A stretch of DNA of 64,000 nucleotides, from assembly GCF_017744435.1 (NCBI RefSeq), contig NZ_JAGIBG010000006.1, positions 91,174 to 155,173 on the forward strand, in the 5' to 3' direction. The translations under genes were made by a program, and so were the position numbers. A model generated the notes under the pieces. It made no database searches and was not told the origin of the DNA. It worked only from the letters and a program-made list of their open reading frames with translations. Positions 1 through 9,642 of this stretch are shown here, in pieces (positions within the stretch are counted from its first letter, which is position 1; each line of letters opens with the position of its first letter). Origin of the DNA: Pseudomonas sp. GTDB taxonomy: Bacteria; Pseudomonadota; Gammaproteobacteria; Pseudomonadales; Pseudomonadaceae.

Positions 1-605
1 TAAAGCACGTCGATGTCACGCAGCACATAGCGCTCGAACAGCTTGAGCAGGATCAGCTTGACCCGCAGGCCCACGCCCAGGTTGCGCCCGGCATCGAGGA
101 AATAGCCACACAGCGCAGCAGGCCCGAACGGGTTCTGCTGTTCGTCGAAGCTGCGCGCGAGCAGGCACTGCAAGCGCATGCCCAGTTGCTCGAGGGCGAG
201 GCCATCACGCGACAGCACCCGGGCGACCATGCCGTCGACGGCGACGGCACGCTCCCTGTACGCCTGGTTTTTCGGCGTCTGCTGGCCCAGCGGGTCGAAC
301 TGGCCGATCCGCGCGAAGGTGTCGTAGAAGATGTCGAGAAAGCCGCGTTCGATGTGCTTGCGCTTCAGGCGCAGGTCACGCATGGCTTCGAAGTACAGGT
401 TCTGGTCGAAGCGGTCGGCTGCCCGATCGGCCATTTCGAAAAGCGTGTCGTCGGCATTGTCGAACAGCGCCTGCAGGCCCTGACGCAGTTGCAGCGCAGC
501 CTTGTCACGAACCTGCAGGAGCAACACCGGAAGGCAAGGCAAGGGCGTGCGTGCGCCTCGATCGATGGCCGCCGCCAGGGGCACCACCTTGCCTTCTTTA
601 TGCAT
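1..605 (-). CDS. DUF1631 family protein, N-terminal part (runs off window)
   Basis: The reading frame runs leftward from an ATG at 605 and is still open at base 1, so about 201 N-terminal residues are visible. The start is supported by AAGGAG six bases upstream. The protein begins MHKEGKVVPLAAAIDRG and continues as a hydrophilic, leucine-rich helical sequence with FDNADDTLFEMADRA. This matches, from memory, the large uncharacterised DUF1631 proteins that sit next to nadC in Pseudomonas. No catalytic motif or signal peptide is visible. It is divergent to nadC and the function is unknown. Confidence 0.85.
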   Translation of the reverse strand, partial: MHKEGKVVPLAAAIDRGARTPLPCLPVLLLQVRDKAALQLRQGLQALFDNADDTLFEMADRAADRFDQNLYFEAMRDLRLKRKHIERGFLDIFYDTFARIGQFDPLGQQTPKNQAYRERAVAVDGMVARVLSRDGLALEQLGMRLQCLLARSFDEQQNPFGPAALCGYFLDAGRNLGVGLRVKLILLKLFERYVLRDIDVL

Positions 606-764
606 CCCGGACTCCTTGCTGGGTAACGTATTCGACAGGGCGAAAAATCGTCAAAGCTATGACGCCAAATGTTGGGCGCCATTATCGGTAAAAAAGCCGA
701 CAGCTGCCAGCACTCTTCACTGGCGGGCAAGTGACTCTGCTTTCGGGCAAATGCTCATTTGACC

Positions 765-777
765 TGACCAATGGTCA
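765..777. promoter_or_regulatory. 13-bp palindrome upstream of nadC
   Basis: TGACCA-A-TGGTCA is a perfect inverted repeat with six-base arms and a one-base centre. It lies in the divergent region between the DUF1631 gene and nadC, about 40 bases upstream of the nadC -10 candidate. It could be an operator, but no regulator is identifiable. Confidence 0.3.
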
Positions 778-816
778 CCTGCAAGGCAAGCTGTACACGG
801 CGTAGTCCCCCTGCCC

Positions 817-822
817 TATAAT
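817..822 (+). promoter_or_regulatory. -10 box candidate for nadC
   Basis: A perfect TATAAT hexamer lies 28 bases before the nadC ATG. The -35 is poor: the best nearby hexamers are CTGTAC or TGTACA at non-ideal spacing. This suggests either an activator-dependent promoter or a chance hexamer. Confidence 0.4.
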
Positions 823-835
823 CGCCGGCATCTAG

Positions 836-1699
<864 letters not shown>

Positions 1700-1715
1700 G
1701 CGAATCGCAGGCATG

Positions 1716-1743
1716 AAAAAACCGGCCAGATGGCCGGTTTTTT
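1716..1743. terminator. bidirectional terminator nadC/trxB
   Basis: An A-run, the inverted repeat ACCGGCCA-GA-TGGCCGGT and a T-run form a symmetrical intrinsic terminator between the convergent ends of nadC and trxB, able to work in both directions. Confidence 0.9.
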
Positions 1744-1753
1744 ATTTCCTGAA

Positions 1754-3027
<1,274 letters not shown>

Positions 3028-3756
3028 ATGCAAGCCCCTGTCCTCTCCGGCCCCCAGTACCTGCGCGAAGGCCTGAAACTGGTGCTGAGCCCCAACCTGC
3101 GGATGTTCGTGCTGTTGCCGCTGGCAATCAACCTGCTGCTGTTCGGCGGCCTGATCTACTTCGCCGGCCACGAGTTCAGCCTGTGGCTCGACGCCCTGAT
3201 GCCGACCCTGCCCAGCTGGCTGAGCTTCCTTTCATACATTCTCTGGCCACTGTTCGTCGCCTTGCTGGTCCTCATGGTGTTCTTCACCTTCACCCTGGTG
3301 GCCAACGTCATCGCTGCGCCGTTCAATGGCTTTCTCGCGGAAAAGGTCGAGGTGGTGGTGCGTGGCAAAGACCCGTTCCCGGCGTTCAGCTGGGGCGAAC
3401 TGGTGGCCATGGTGCCGCGCACCTTCGGCCGCGAGATGCGCAAGCTCGGTTACTTCCTGCCGCGGGCCATCGGCCTGTTCATCCTGTCGCTGATCCCGGT
3501 GGTCAACGTGATCGCTGCACCGCTGTGGCTGGTGTTCGGCGTGTGGATGATGGCCATCCAGTACATCGACTACCCGGCGGACAACAACAAGATGAGCTGG
3601 CAGGACATGCTGGCCTGGCTGCGGCAGAAGCGCTGGCAGTCGATGGGGTTTGGCGGGATTACCTACCTGGCCTTGCTCATTCCGGGCGTGAACGTGCTGA
3701 TGATGCCGGCGGCGGTGGCGGGCGCCACACTGTTCTGGGTGCGTGAGCGCACGTAG
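3028..3756 (+). CDS. cysZ: sulfate transporter CysZ
   Basis: Inner-membrane sulfate uptake protein feeding cysteine synthesis. The 242 residues hold several hydrophobic segments: [19 protein letters not shown] (about 30-50), the [19 protein letters not shown] region (about 72-92), and helices near 150-175 and 210-235. They include the family hallmarks [18 protein letters not shown] and the related [21 protein letters not shown] lies seven bases before the ATG. It neighbours trxB divergently, which fits a sulfur and thiol context. Confidence 0.93.
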   Translation: MQAPVLSGPQYLREGLKLVLSPNLRMFVLLPLAINLLLFGGLIYFAGHEFSLWLDALMPTLPSWLSFLSYILWPLFVALLVLMVFFTFTLVANVIAAPFNGFLAEKVEVVVRGKDPFPAFSWGELVAMVPRTFGREMRKLGYFLPRAIGLFILSLIPVVNVIAAPLWLVFGVWMMAIQYIDYPADNNKMSWQDMLAWLRQKRWQSMGFGGITYLALLIPGVNVLMMPAAVAGATLFWVRERT

Positions 3757-3845
3757 TAGATAATTGGCGCCTGCCTCCGCGCTGTTCGATCTTCAATGCG
3801 CTCAAGGCCGCATCATCGCGGCCTTCAAGCCACGGGAGATCAAAG

Positions 3846-4235
3846 ATGGAATTCACAGACGTCAAATCGAAAGACTTCATTGAACTTGCGGGAATCCCAG
3901 AACATCTTCAAGGCAAGGTCATCGCCGAGCAGCGAGTAAAGTGGCGGCTGCACGAGGCTCTGGAAGCCAATGACATCCATGAGCCAATCGAGCGCTTGCA
4001 CTACACCACCTGGGACTCCAACAGCGGCGCGGTCAACTACAGCCAACCCCTGGTGGAGTTGCTGGTCGATGCAGTGCTGCAAAGTGAAGCCCCCACTATC
4101 GGGCCAGCCGGAGGCATCTTCGCCGCTCGTGGTGTGAATGGGGAGGAGTTTCATGTAGACGTCGATCTGGCGGCTGTTCACGACGCCGTCGCGACCGTCT
4201 ACCGGCACATCAAGCAAACCGAACAGGCCGATTGA
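3846..4235 (+). CDS. hypothetical protein (129 aa)
   Basis: An acidic soluble protein of 129 residues with no signal peptide or membrane segment. GGGAG seven bases before the ATG supports translation. Base composition is more AT-rich than in the neighbours and codon use looks less biased, so it may be acquired. I do not recognise a domain. It lies between cysZ on the same strand and the convergent chemoreceptor gene. Its size and acidity resemble many small immunity or house-keeping orphans, but nothing in the sequence decides between these. Confidence 0.7.
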   Translation: MEFTDVKSKDFIELAGIPEHLQGKVIAEQRVKWRLHEALEANDIHEPIERLHYTTWDSNSGAVNYSQPLVELLVDAVLQSEAPTIGPAGGIFAARGVNGEEFHVDVDLAAVHDAVATVYRHIKQTEQAD

Positions 4236-4288
4236 CCTACACCCTGAGCAAAGGGCCAGCCTGAGCCCTTTGCCCTCTTGAGCCGTTA

Positions 4289-5605
4289 TCAGTGGCTCAA
4301 CTGGCTGGAAAACTGCCCCACCGCATCCACCACCTTCTTCGCCCCTTCCTGGATCTCGACAATCACCCCACCGGTATCCGCAGCCAGCGCCAGCCCCTGT
4401 TCAGCCTGGCGCTTGCTGGTGTCGATGATGTCCACCGCCGCCTGGGCCAGCTGCTCGTTCTGCTGCACCACCTTGGCAATCTCCTCGGTGGCGCTGCTGG
4501 TACGCGAGGCCAGCTGCCGCACTTCGTCGGCGACCACGGCGAAGCCGCGGCCCTGCTCGCCGGCGCGGGCGGCTTCGATGGCGGCGTTGAGCGCCAGCAG
4601 GTTGGTCTGCCCGGCGATGTCGCTGATGGTCTTGATGATTGCGCCAATCACCTTGGACTGCCTGTCCAGCGCCTGGATACCCTCGGCAGCCTCCTGCATG
4701 GAGCCTTCCAGCCCACGCATCACGTCCACGGTCTGGGTCACCACATCGGTGGCCTTGCGGGCACTGGTGTCGGTCTCCAGGGAGGTGTTGTAGGCAATGT
4801 CGGCAGCCTGCGCCACCGCCTGCTCCTGATTGACCTGATCGGTGATCACGGTGGCGAACTTGACCACCTTGTACAGCACGTCATGGGAATCGAAGATCGG
4901 GTTGTAGGAAGCCTCCAGCCAGATCGTGCGGCCATGGGCGTCGATTCGCTTGAAACGGTCGGCCACGTACTCGCCACGGCGCAGGTTGTCCCAGAATGCC
5001 TGGTAACCCGCCGAGTTGGCTTCCTCCGGTTCGCAGAACATGCGGTGATGCTTGCCACGCACCTGTTCCAGGCTGTAGCCCACCGACTGCAGGAAGCGGT
5101 CGTTGGCCGTCAGCACCTCGCCGTTGAGGTTGAATTCGATCACGGCGGTGGAGCGCATCAGTGCCTTGATCAGGCTCTCGTGCTCACGCGAGGCTTCGAT
5201 GGTGCGGGTCAGGTCGCTGGAGTGCATGGAGAAATGCCTGATCCGCCCGTCAACAGTCTTCACCGGCTGCAGGATCGAGCGCAGCCAGGCTTCTTCGCCG
5301 TTGCCGCGCAGCAGGCGGAACGCGCCGTTGAGGTGCTCGCCACGGGTGATGGCGTTTTTCATGCGCTGGTAGAAGTCGAGCTTCTTCACGTGCGCCGGCA
5401 CGATTTCCTCGATGTTACGGCCAATCAACTGCTCGGCACGGTAGAGCATCTCGTTTTCGAAGTTACCGTTGACCTGCTCGATGCGCCCCTGGGGGTCGAG
5501 CTGCAGCACCAGCATCTCGCTGTCGAGGCTGCTCTTGACCTGCTCGACGGCCATCAGCTCTTCGCGCAGTTGCTGGATTTCTTTCTTGAGCTTGCTGTTG
5601 AACAT
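4289..5605 (-). CDS. soluble PAS-PAS methyl-accepting chemotaxis protein (BdlA/Aer-type)
   Basis: A 438-residue cytoplasmic chemoreceptor. A coiled N-terminus (about 1-35) is followed by two PAS domains (about 30-140 and 150-265; the second holds [15 protein letters not shown]) and a methyl-accepting signalling domain (about 270-438) with the conserved hairpin tip [20 protein letters not shown]. There is no transmembrane segment, so it should sense an internal cue such as redox or oxygen and signal to CheA-CheW. The layout resembles BdlA, the P. aeruginosa biofilm-dispersion receptor of similar size. The ATG at 5605 has GGGAG eight bases upstream and is preferred to an in-frame ATG at 5626. 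Confidence 0.9.
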   Translation of the reverse strand: MFNSKLKKEIQQLREELMAVEQVKSSLDSEMLVLQLDPQGRIEQVNGNFENEMLYRAEQLIGRNIEEIVPAHVKKLDFYQRMKNAITRGEHLNGAFRLLRGNGEEAWLRSILQPVKTVDGRIRHFSMHSSDLTRTIEASREHESLIKALMRSTAVIEFNLNGEVLTANDRFLQSVGYSLEQVRGKHHRMFCEPEEANSAGYQAFWDNLRRGEYVADRFKRIDAHGRTIWLEASYNPIFDSHDVLYKVVKFATVITDQVNQEQAVAQAADIAYNTSLETDTSARKATDVVTQTVDVMRGLEGSMQEAAEGIQALDRQSKVIGAIIKTISDIAGQTNLLALNAAIEAARAGEQGRGFAVVADEVRQLASRTSSATEEIAKVVQQNEQLAQAAVDIIDTSKRQAEQGLALAADTGGVIVEIQEGAKKVVDAVGQFSSQLSH

Positions 5606-5784
5606 CACCGCACTCCCGGAGCGCATCAGACCGATTCGGATGCATCTTCATCGGCTGCGCCGCGTGCTGCTTGAGCGCCCTGCAAAGAAATATTCACACA
5701 GGCGATACCGCCGGAAATCAGGCGTCACCTGCGCGTCACAAGGCTGTCATGTGAGCGCAACGCGGCAGGTGGACACTTTTTGTC

Positions 5785-6999
5785 ATGAATACACCTGCCC
5801 TACGCATCTGCCTTGTCAGCGAAACCTTCCCACCCGAAATAAACGGTGTGGCCAATACCCTCGGCCGCCTCAGCGAAGGTTTGCGACTGCGTGGCCACCA
5901 GGTGGAAATCGTTCGCCCACGGCAAGCCAATGAGGCACCGGCGGACGATGACCAGGGCCTGTTGCTCTGCCGTGGCTGGGCATTGCCCGGCTACCCCGGC
6001 CTGCAGTGGGGCGAGGTGTCGATGCACAAGCTGTTGCGCCGCTGGCGCCGGCAACGCCCGGACGTGCTGTACATCGCCACCGAAGGGCCATTGGGCCTGA
6101 GTGCCCTGCGCGCCGCGCGGCGCCTGGGGGTTGCCGTGGTCAGCGGCTTTCACACCAATTTCCCGCAATACTCCGGCCAATACGGCCTCGGCCTGCTGGC
6201 GCGCCTGCTCACCCATTACCTGCGCTGGTTCCATCGGCGCACCGCCGCCACCCTGGTACCCAGCGTCAGCCAGCGCCTGGAGCTGGAACGCCGTGGGTTC
6301 GAGCGCCTGGCCTTGATGGCTCGGGGCGTCGACGCCAGCCTGTTCAACCCGGCCCGGCGCAGCCAGGCGTTACGCGAACGCTGGGGGCTCGGCGCGGAAG
6401 ACATCGCCGTGCTGCACGTCGGGCGCCTGGCTGCGGAAAAGAACCTGACGCTGTTGCAGCCCTGCCTGCACGCCTTGCAGAAAACGTATCCACAACGGCG
6501 CCTACGCCTGGTGGTGGTGGGTGATGGCCCACAACGGGCCGCCCTCGAACAGCAGATGCCGGATGCAGTGTTCTGCGGCGCCCAGCGCGGCGAAGCGCTG
6601 GCCGAACACTACGCCAGCGGCGACCTGTTCCTGTTTCCGAGCCTGACCGAAACCTTCGGCAACGTGGTGCTCGAAGCCATGGCCTCGGGGCTGGCCGTGG
6701 TCGCCTACGACGAAGCCGCCGCGGCCCAGCACATCCGCCATGGCCACAGTGGCGCGCTGGCCATGCCTGGCGACCAGTGCGCATTCATCGATGCCGCCTG
6801 CTGGCTGCTGGAAGAAAGCGAAACCCTGCGCCGGGTCCGCCTGAACGCCCGCCAGCACGCCAGCCGCCAAGGCTGGCCGGCGATCGTCGAGCAATTCGAA
6901 ACGCACTTGTTCAATGCCTGCCACACAGTACCTGCCGGCAGCCAACCGACAGGCTCCGCGCTGGCGATCAAGCCAGAGTCGTCAACGCCTCGCGGCTGA
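5785..6999 (+). CDS. glycosyltransferase family 4 (GT-B fold)
   Basis: A 404-residue GT-B retaining glycosyltransferase. The N-terminal domain starts ICLVSETFPPEINGVANTLG, typical of the mannosyl- and glucosyltransferase group, and contains SGFHTNFPQYSG. The C-terminal nucleotide-sugar domain has HVGRLAAEKNL and the EX7E motif in TETFGNVVLEAMASGLAVVA. No membrane segment is seen, so it acts at the cytosol or membrane face. Acceptor and donor cannot be read from sequence, and no other sugar-polymer genes are nearby. Its 3' end overlaps the convergent oxidoreductase gene by 32 bases. Confidence 0.88.
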   Translation: MNTPALRICLVSETFPPEINGVANTLGRLSEGLRLRGHQVEIVRPRQANEAPADDDQGLLLCRGWALPGYPGLQWGEVSMHKLLRRWRRQRPDVLYIATEGPLGLSALRAARRLGVAVVSGFHTNFPQYSGQYGLGLLARLLTHYLRWFHRRTAATLVPSVSQRLELERRGFERLALMARGVDASLFNPARRSQALRERWGLGAEDIAVLHVGRLAAEKNLTLLQPCLHALQKTYPQRRLRLVVVGDGPQRAALEQQMPDAVFCGAQRGEALAEHYASGDLFLFPSLTETFGNVVLEAMASGLAVVAYDEAAAAQHIRHGHSGALAMPGDQCAFIDAACWLLEESETLRRVRLNARQHASRQGWPAIVEQFETHLFNACHTVPAGSQPTGSALAIKPESSTPRG

Positions 7000-8071
7000 A
7001 CGGCAGCACATCAGCTTCACGCCCTTCGCGCACCTTCTGCGCCCATTCGGCATCCACCAGCAGGGCACGGCCAACCGCCACCAGGTCGAACTCTTCGTCG
7101 CCCAGACGGCGCAGCAAGCCTTCCAGGCTGGCCGGCTTGGCCACCTTGTCGGTGGCGACCATGAATTGCAGGAACTCGCCATCGAGCCCCACGCTGCCGA
7201 CGGTGATGGTCGGCTTGCCGGTGAGCGTGCGGGTCCAGCCGGCCAGGTTCAGCTCGGAACCTTCGAACTCGGGCTCCCAGAAGCGCCGGGTCGAGCAGTG
7301 GAAGATATCCACACCCGCCGCCGATAGCGGTTCGAGGAATGCGGCCAGTGCTTCCGGGGTTTCCACCAGACGTGCGCTGTAGTCCTGCTGTTTCCACTGC
7401 GAGAAGCGGAAGATGATCGGGAAGTCCGGCCCCACGGCAGCGCGCACGGCCTGGATCAGCTCGATGGCGAAGCGCGAACGGCCGGCCAGGTCGCCGCCAT
7501 ATTCGTCGCTGCGGCGGTTGCTGGCCTCCCAGAAGAACTGGTCGATCAGGTAGCCGTGGGCGCCATGGATCTCCACGCCGTCCATGCCGATGGACTTGGC
7601 ATCGCGGGCCGCCTGGGCAAAGGCGGCGATCACGTCGCGGATGTCGTCATGGGTCATGCCATGCACCAGCACCTGGCCATCCTTGACCTTCTCGCTCGGC
7701 CCGTAACCCGGCACGCTGGCGTCCGGCTCGGTGCCCAGGCGGCGCACCGTGCCGACGTGCCACAGCTGCGGCACGATACGGCCGCCTTCGGCATGCACCG
7801 CGTCGACCACCTGCTTCCAGCCAGCCAAGGCATCTTCACCATGGAAGCGCGGCACATTGGGGTAGCCGTTGGCTGCCTTGTGCCCGACCGTGGTGCCTTC
7901 GGTGATGATCAGCCCCACACCTGCCGCCGCACGCCGGCGGTAGTACTCGACCACGCCAGCGTGCGGCACGCCACCGGGGCAGAAGGTACGGGTCATGGGC
8001 GCCATGACGACACGGGTCGGCAGCTCGAGCGCGCCGAGGGTGAAAGGCTGGAACAGGGGGTTGCTGGACAT
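6968..8071 (-). CDS. FMN-dependent oxidoreductase, Old Yellow Enzyme family
   Basis: A 367-residue TIM-barrel flavoprotein of the NADH:flavin oxidoreductase/NADH oxidase family. It has the N-terminal RVVMAPMTR FMN-binding strand, the substrate-site HGAHGYLIDQFFWEASN motif, a GGDLAGRSRFA stretch and a C-terminal VAVGRALLVDAEW phosphate-binding loop. It is too short for the 2,4-dienoyl-CoA reductase class with an Fe-S domain. Such enzymes reduce activated C=C bonds or nitro compounds, but the substrate is not predictable here. GGAAG lies about six bases upstream of the ATG. It overlaps the convergent glycosyltransferase gene. Confidence 0.9.
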   Translation of the reverse strand: MSSNPLFQPFTLGALELPTRVVMAPMTRTFCPGGVPHAGVVEYYRRRAAAGVGLIITEGTTVGHKAANGYPNVPRFHGEDALAGWKQVVDAVHAEGGRIVPQLWHVGTVRRLGTEPDASVPGYGPSEKVKDGQVLVHGMTHDDIRDVIAAFAQAARDAKSIGMDGVEIHGAHGYLIDQFFWEASNRRSDEYGGDLAGRSRFAIELIQAVRAAVGPDFPIIFRFSQWKQQDYSARLVETPEALAAFLEPLSAAGVDIFHCSTRRFWEPEFEGSELNLAGWTRTLTGKPTITVGSVGLDGEFLQFMVATDKVAKPASLEGLLRRLGDEEFDLVAVGRALLVDAEWAQKVREGREADVLPFSREALTTLA

Positions 8072-8195
8072 GGGGCGCTTCCGTCTGGGCTAGGAAATGC
8101 GCCTGAGGTTAGGGGGTGCGAGGAGCTGGGCCCAGCATTATTGATTTGAGTGATTCTGTTGTATCGCCGGGGCCGCTTCGCGCCCCGGCAAAAGA

Positions 8196-8678
8196 TCAGT
8201 TCAGGGCTTTCTCGATGGCCTGCACCACCGCTGGATCGTCCGGTGCGGTACGCGGGGCGAAGCGCGCCAGCACCCGGCCGTCCTTGCCCACCAGGAACTT
8301 CTCGAAGTTCCAGGTGATGTCGCCAGGGAATTCCGCCCCCTCGCCCGCCAGCAGACGGTACAGCTGGTGACGCTCATGGCCATTGACCTCCAGCTTGGCC
8401 CCCAGCGGGAAGCTGACGCCATAGTTGAGGCGGCAGAACTCCTGGATTTCCTTCTCGCTGCCAGGCTCCTGGCCGGCAAACTGATTGCAGGGCAGGCCCA
8501 GCACATTGAAGCCCTTGCCCTTGAATTGCTGATGGAGCTTTTCCAGCGAAGCGTATTGCGGCGTCAGGCCACACTTGGAGGCGACATTGACCACCAGCAC
8601 CACCTGGCCCTTGAACGGTGCCAGGGGCAGGTCCTCGCCGTTCAGCGCCTTCAACGTCAGGTCGTGAAATGCACTCAT
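8196..8678 (-). CDS. glutathione peroxidase family protein (thiol type)
   Basis: A 160-residue cytosolic peroxidase. The peroxidatic cysteine lies in VNVASKCGLTPQY, the downstream cysteine in GLPCNQFAGQEPGS, and the Trp-Asn pair in ITWNFEKFLV completes the classical tetrad. It has Cys rather than selenocysteine, like E. coli BtuE, so it probably removes organic or hydrogen peroxides using thioredoxin or glutathione. It lies between two minus-strand genes. A GCCGGGGC/GCGCCCCGGC-type hairpin at about 8170-8193 follows its stop, without a clear T-run. Confidence 0.93.
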   Translation of the reverse strand: MSAFHDLTLKALNGEDLPLAPFKGQVVLVVNVASKCGLTPQYASLEKLHQQFKGKGFNVLGLPCNQFAGQEPGSEKEIQEFCRLNYGVSFPLGAKLEVNGHERHQLYRLLAGEGAEFPGDITWNFEKFLVGKDGRVLARFAPRTAPDDPAVVQAIEKALN

Positions 8679-8824
8679 GATGAATCCCCTCTCAGGTTCC
8701 CGGTTGCCGCAGGGGGCAAATTGCGCCCACTAAAAAGGCGCTCTTCCAAGCCGCGCACCTCCCGCTGGGGAGGCATGCCGGCTTGTCCGAGCGCCTGGCG
8801 ACTTTCTGAGCTTAGCGCAGAAAA

Positions 8825-9310
8825 TCAGTGGTGATGGCCACCTTCACCGTGGATGTGACGGTGAGCGATTTCTTCTTCGCTGGCGTCACGCACGTCGATA
8901 ACCTTGACCTTGAAGTTCAGGCGCTGGCCAGCCAGTGGGTGGTTGCCGTCGACGGTGATGTCGTCGCCGTCGATGTCGCGGATGGTGACGATCTGCATCT
9001 GGCCGTCCGGCGCCGAAGCGTGGAACTGCATGCCGACTTCCAGTTGGTCGACGCCTTCGAACAGGCTGCGGTTCAGGGTGCTGACCAGCTCGGCCAGGTA
9101 TTCGCCGTAGGCGTCTTCCGGCTCGATGGCAACTTCCAGCTCGTCACCGGCTTGCTTGCCTTCCAGGGCTTTTTCCAGGCCCGGGATGATGTTGGCGGCA
9201 CCGTGCAGGTAAACCAGCGGCGCACCGCCGGCGGAGCTGTCGATGGTCTCCCCGGCGTCGTTGGTCAGGGTATAGTCGATGGAGACAGCCTTGTTGGCGG
9301 CGATCAGCAT
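8825..9310 (-). CDS. slyD: FKBP-type peptidyl-prolyl cis-trans isomerase SlyD
   Basis: A 161-residue prolyl isomerase and chaperone with an FKBP core split by the insert-in-flap domain (about 65-130) and a short His-rich tail ending HRHIHGEGGHHH. In SlyD this tail binds nickel and other metals. The core signatures are YLHGAANIIPGLEKALEGK and the EPEDAYGEY strand. The ATG at 9310 gives the family-normal N-terminus MLIAANKAVSIDYTL; longer in-frame starts to 9472 are spurious. Its start codon overlaps that of the divergent DUF3565 gene. Confidence 0.95.
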   Translation of the reverse strand: MLIAANKAVSIDYTLTNDAGETIDSSAGGAPLVYLHGAANIIPGLEKALEGKQAGDELEVAIEPEDAYGEYLAELVSTLNRSLFEGVDQLEVGMQFHASAPDGQMQIVTIRDIDGDDITVDGNHPLAGQRLNFKVKVIDVRDASEEEIAHRHIHGEGGHHH

Positions 9311-9611
9311 GGGGCAAGACCTTTTGCAAAAGTATGTAGAACTGACAAGTGTAACCAAGGCATCGCCTGAATGCGACCGCAGCGCGGACGAGGGGCGACC
9401 CATCAGTCGGATCACCGGCTTCCACCAGGACGAAGAAGGCCACTGGGTGGTCGAGCTGTCCTGCGGCCACACCCAGCACCTGCGCCATCAGCCGCCATGG
9501 CAGGCACGCCCGTGGGTGCTCGACGCCGACCAGCGCGCCGAGCGCATCGGCCAGCCATTCGCTTGCGGCTGGTGCGCACAAGGGGCCGATAGCGCTACCC
9601 TTGGCCGTTGA
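9309..9611 (+). CDS. DUF3565 domain-containing protein
   Basis: A small cytosolic protein (100 residues from the ATG at 9309). Its C-terminal part carries the DUF3565 core: ITGFHQDEEGHWVVELSCGH, HLRHQPPWQARPW and a terminal FACGWC. The invariant His and Cys residues suggest a metal site, but the function is unknown. The start is uncertain. No good ribosome site precedes 9309, and family members can begin close to the ITGFHQDEE core, so a downstream start is possible. It lies just upstream of pta and divergent to slyD. Confidence 0.75.
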   Translation: MGQDLLQKYVELTSVTKASPECDRSADEGRPISRITGFHQDEEGHWVVELSCGHTQHLRHQPPWQARPWVLDADQRAERIGQPFACGWCAQGADSATLGR

Positions 9612-9642
9612 TTCCTTGCACCGCTTATTTCGAGAAGCACGC

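Noticed and set aside
4292..5674. Long plus-strand reading frame (460 codons) opposite the chemoreceptor gene
   Set aside because: It is the antisense of a clear MCP gene and results from high GC3. The protein is His/Gly/Leu-rich without domains. The same holds for frames opposite trxB (1730-2764), mqo (33523-35055), uraA (37891-39225), the DUF1302 gene (20678-22942), the TPR gene (54441-56369) and ychF (60123-61340).
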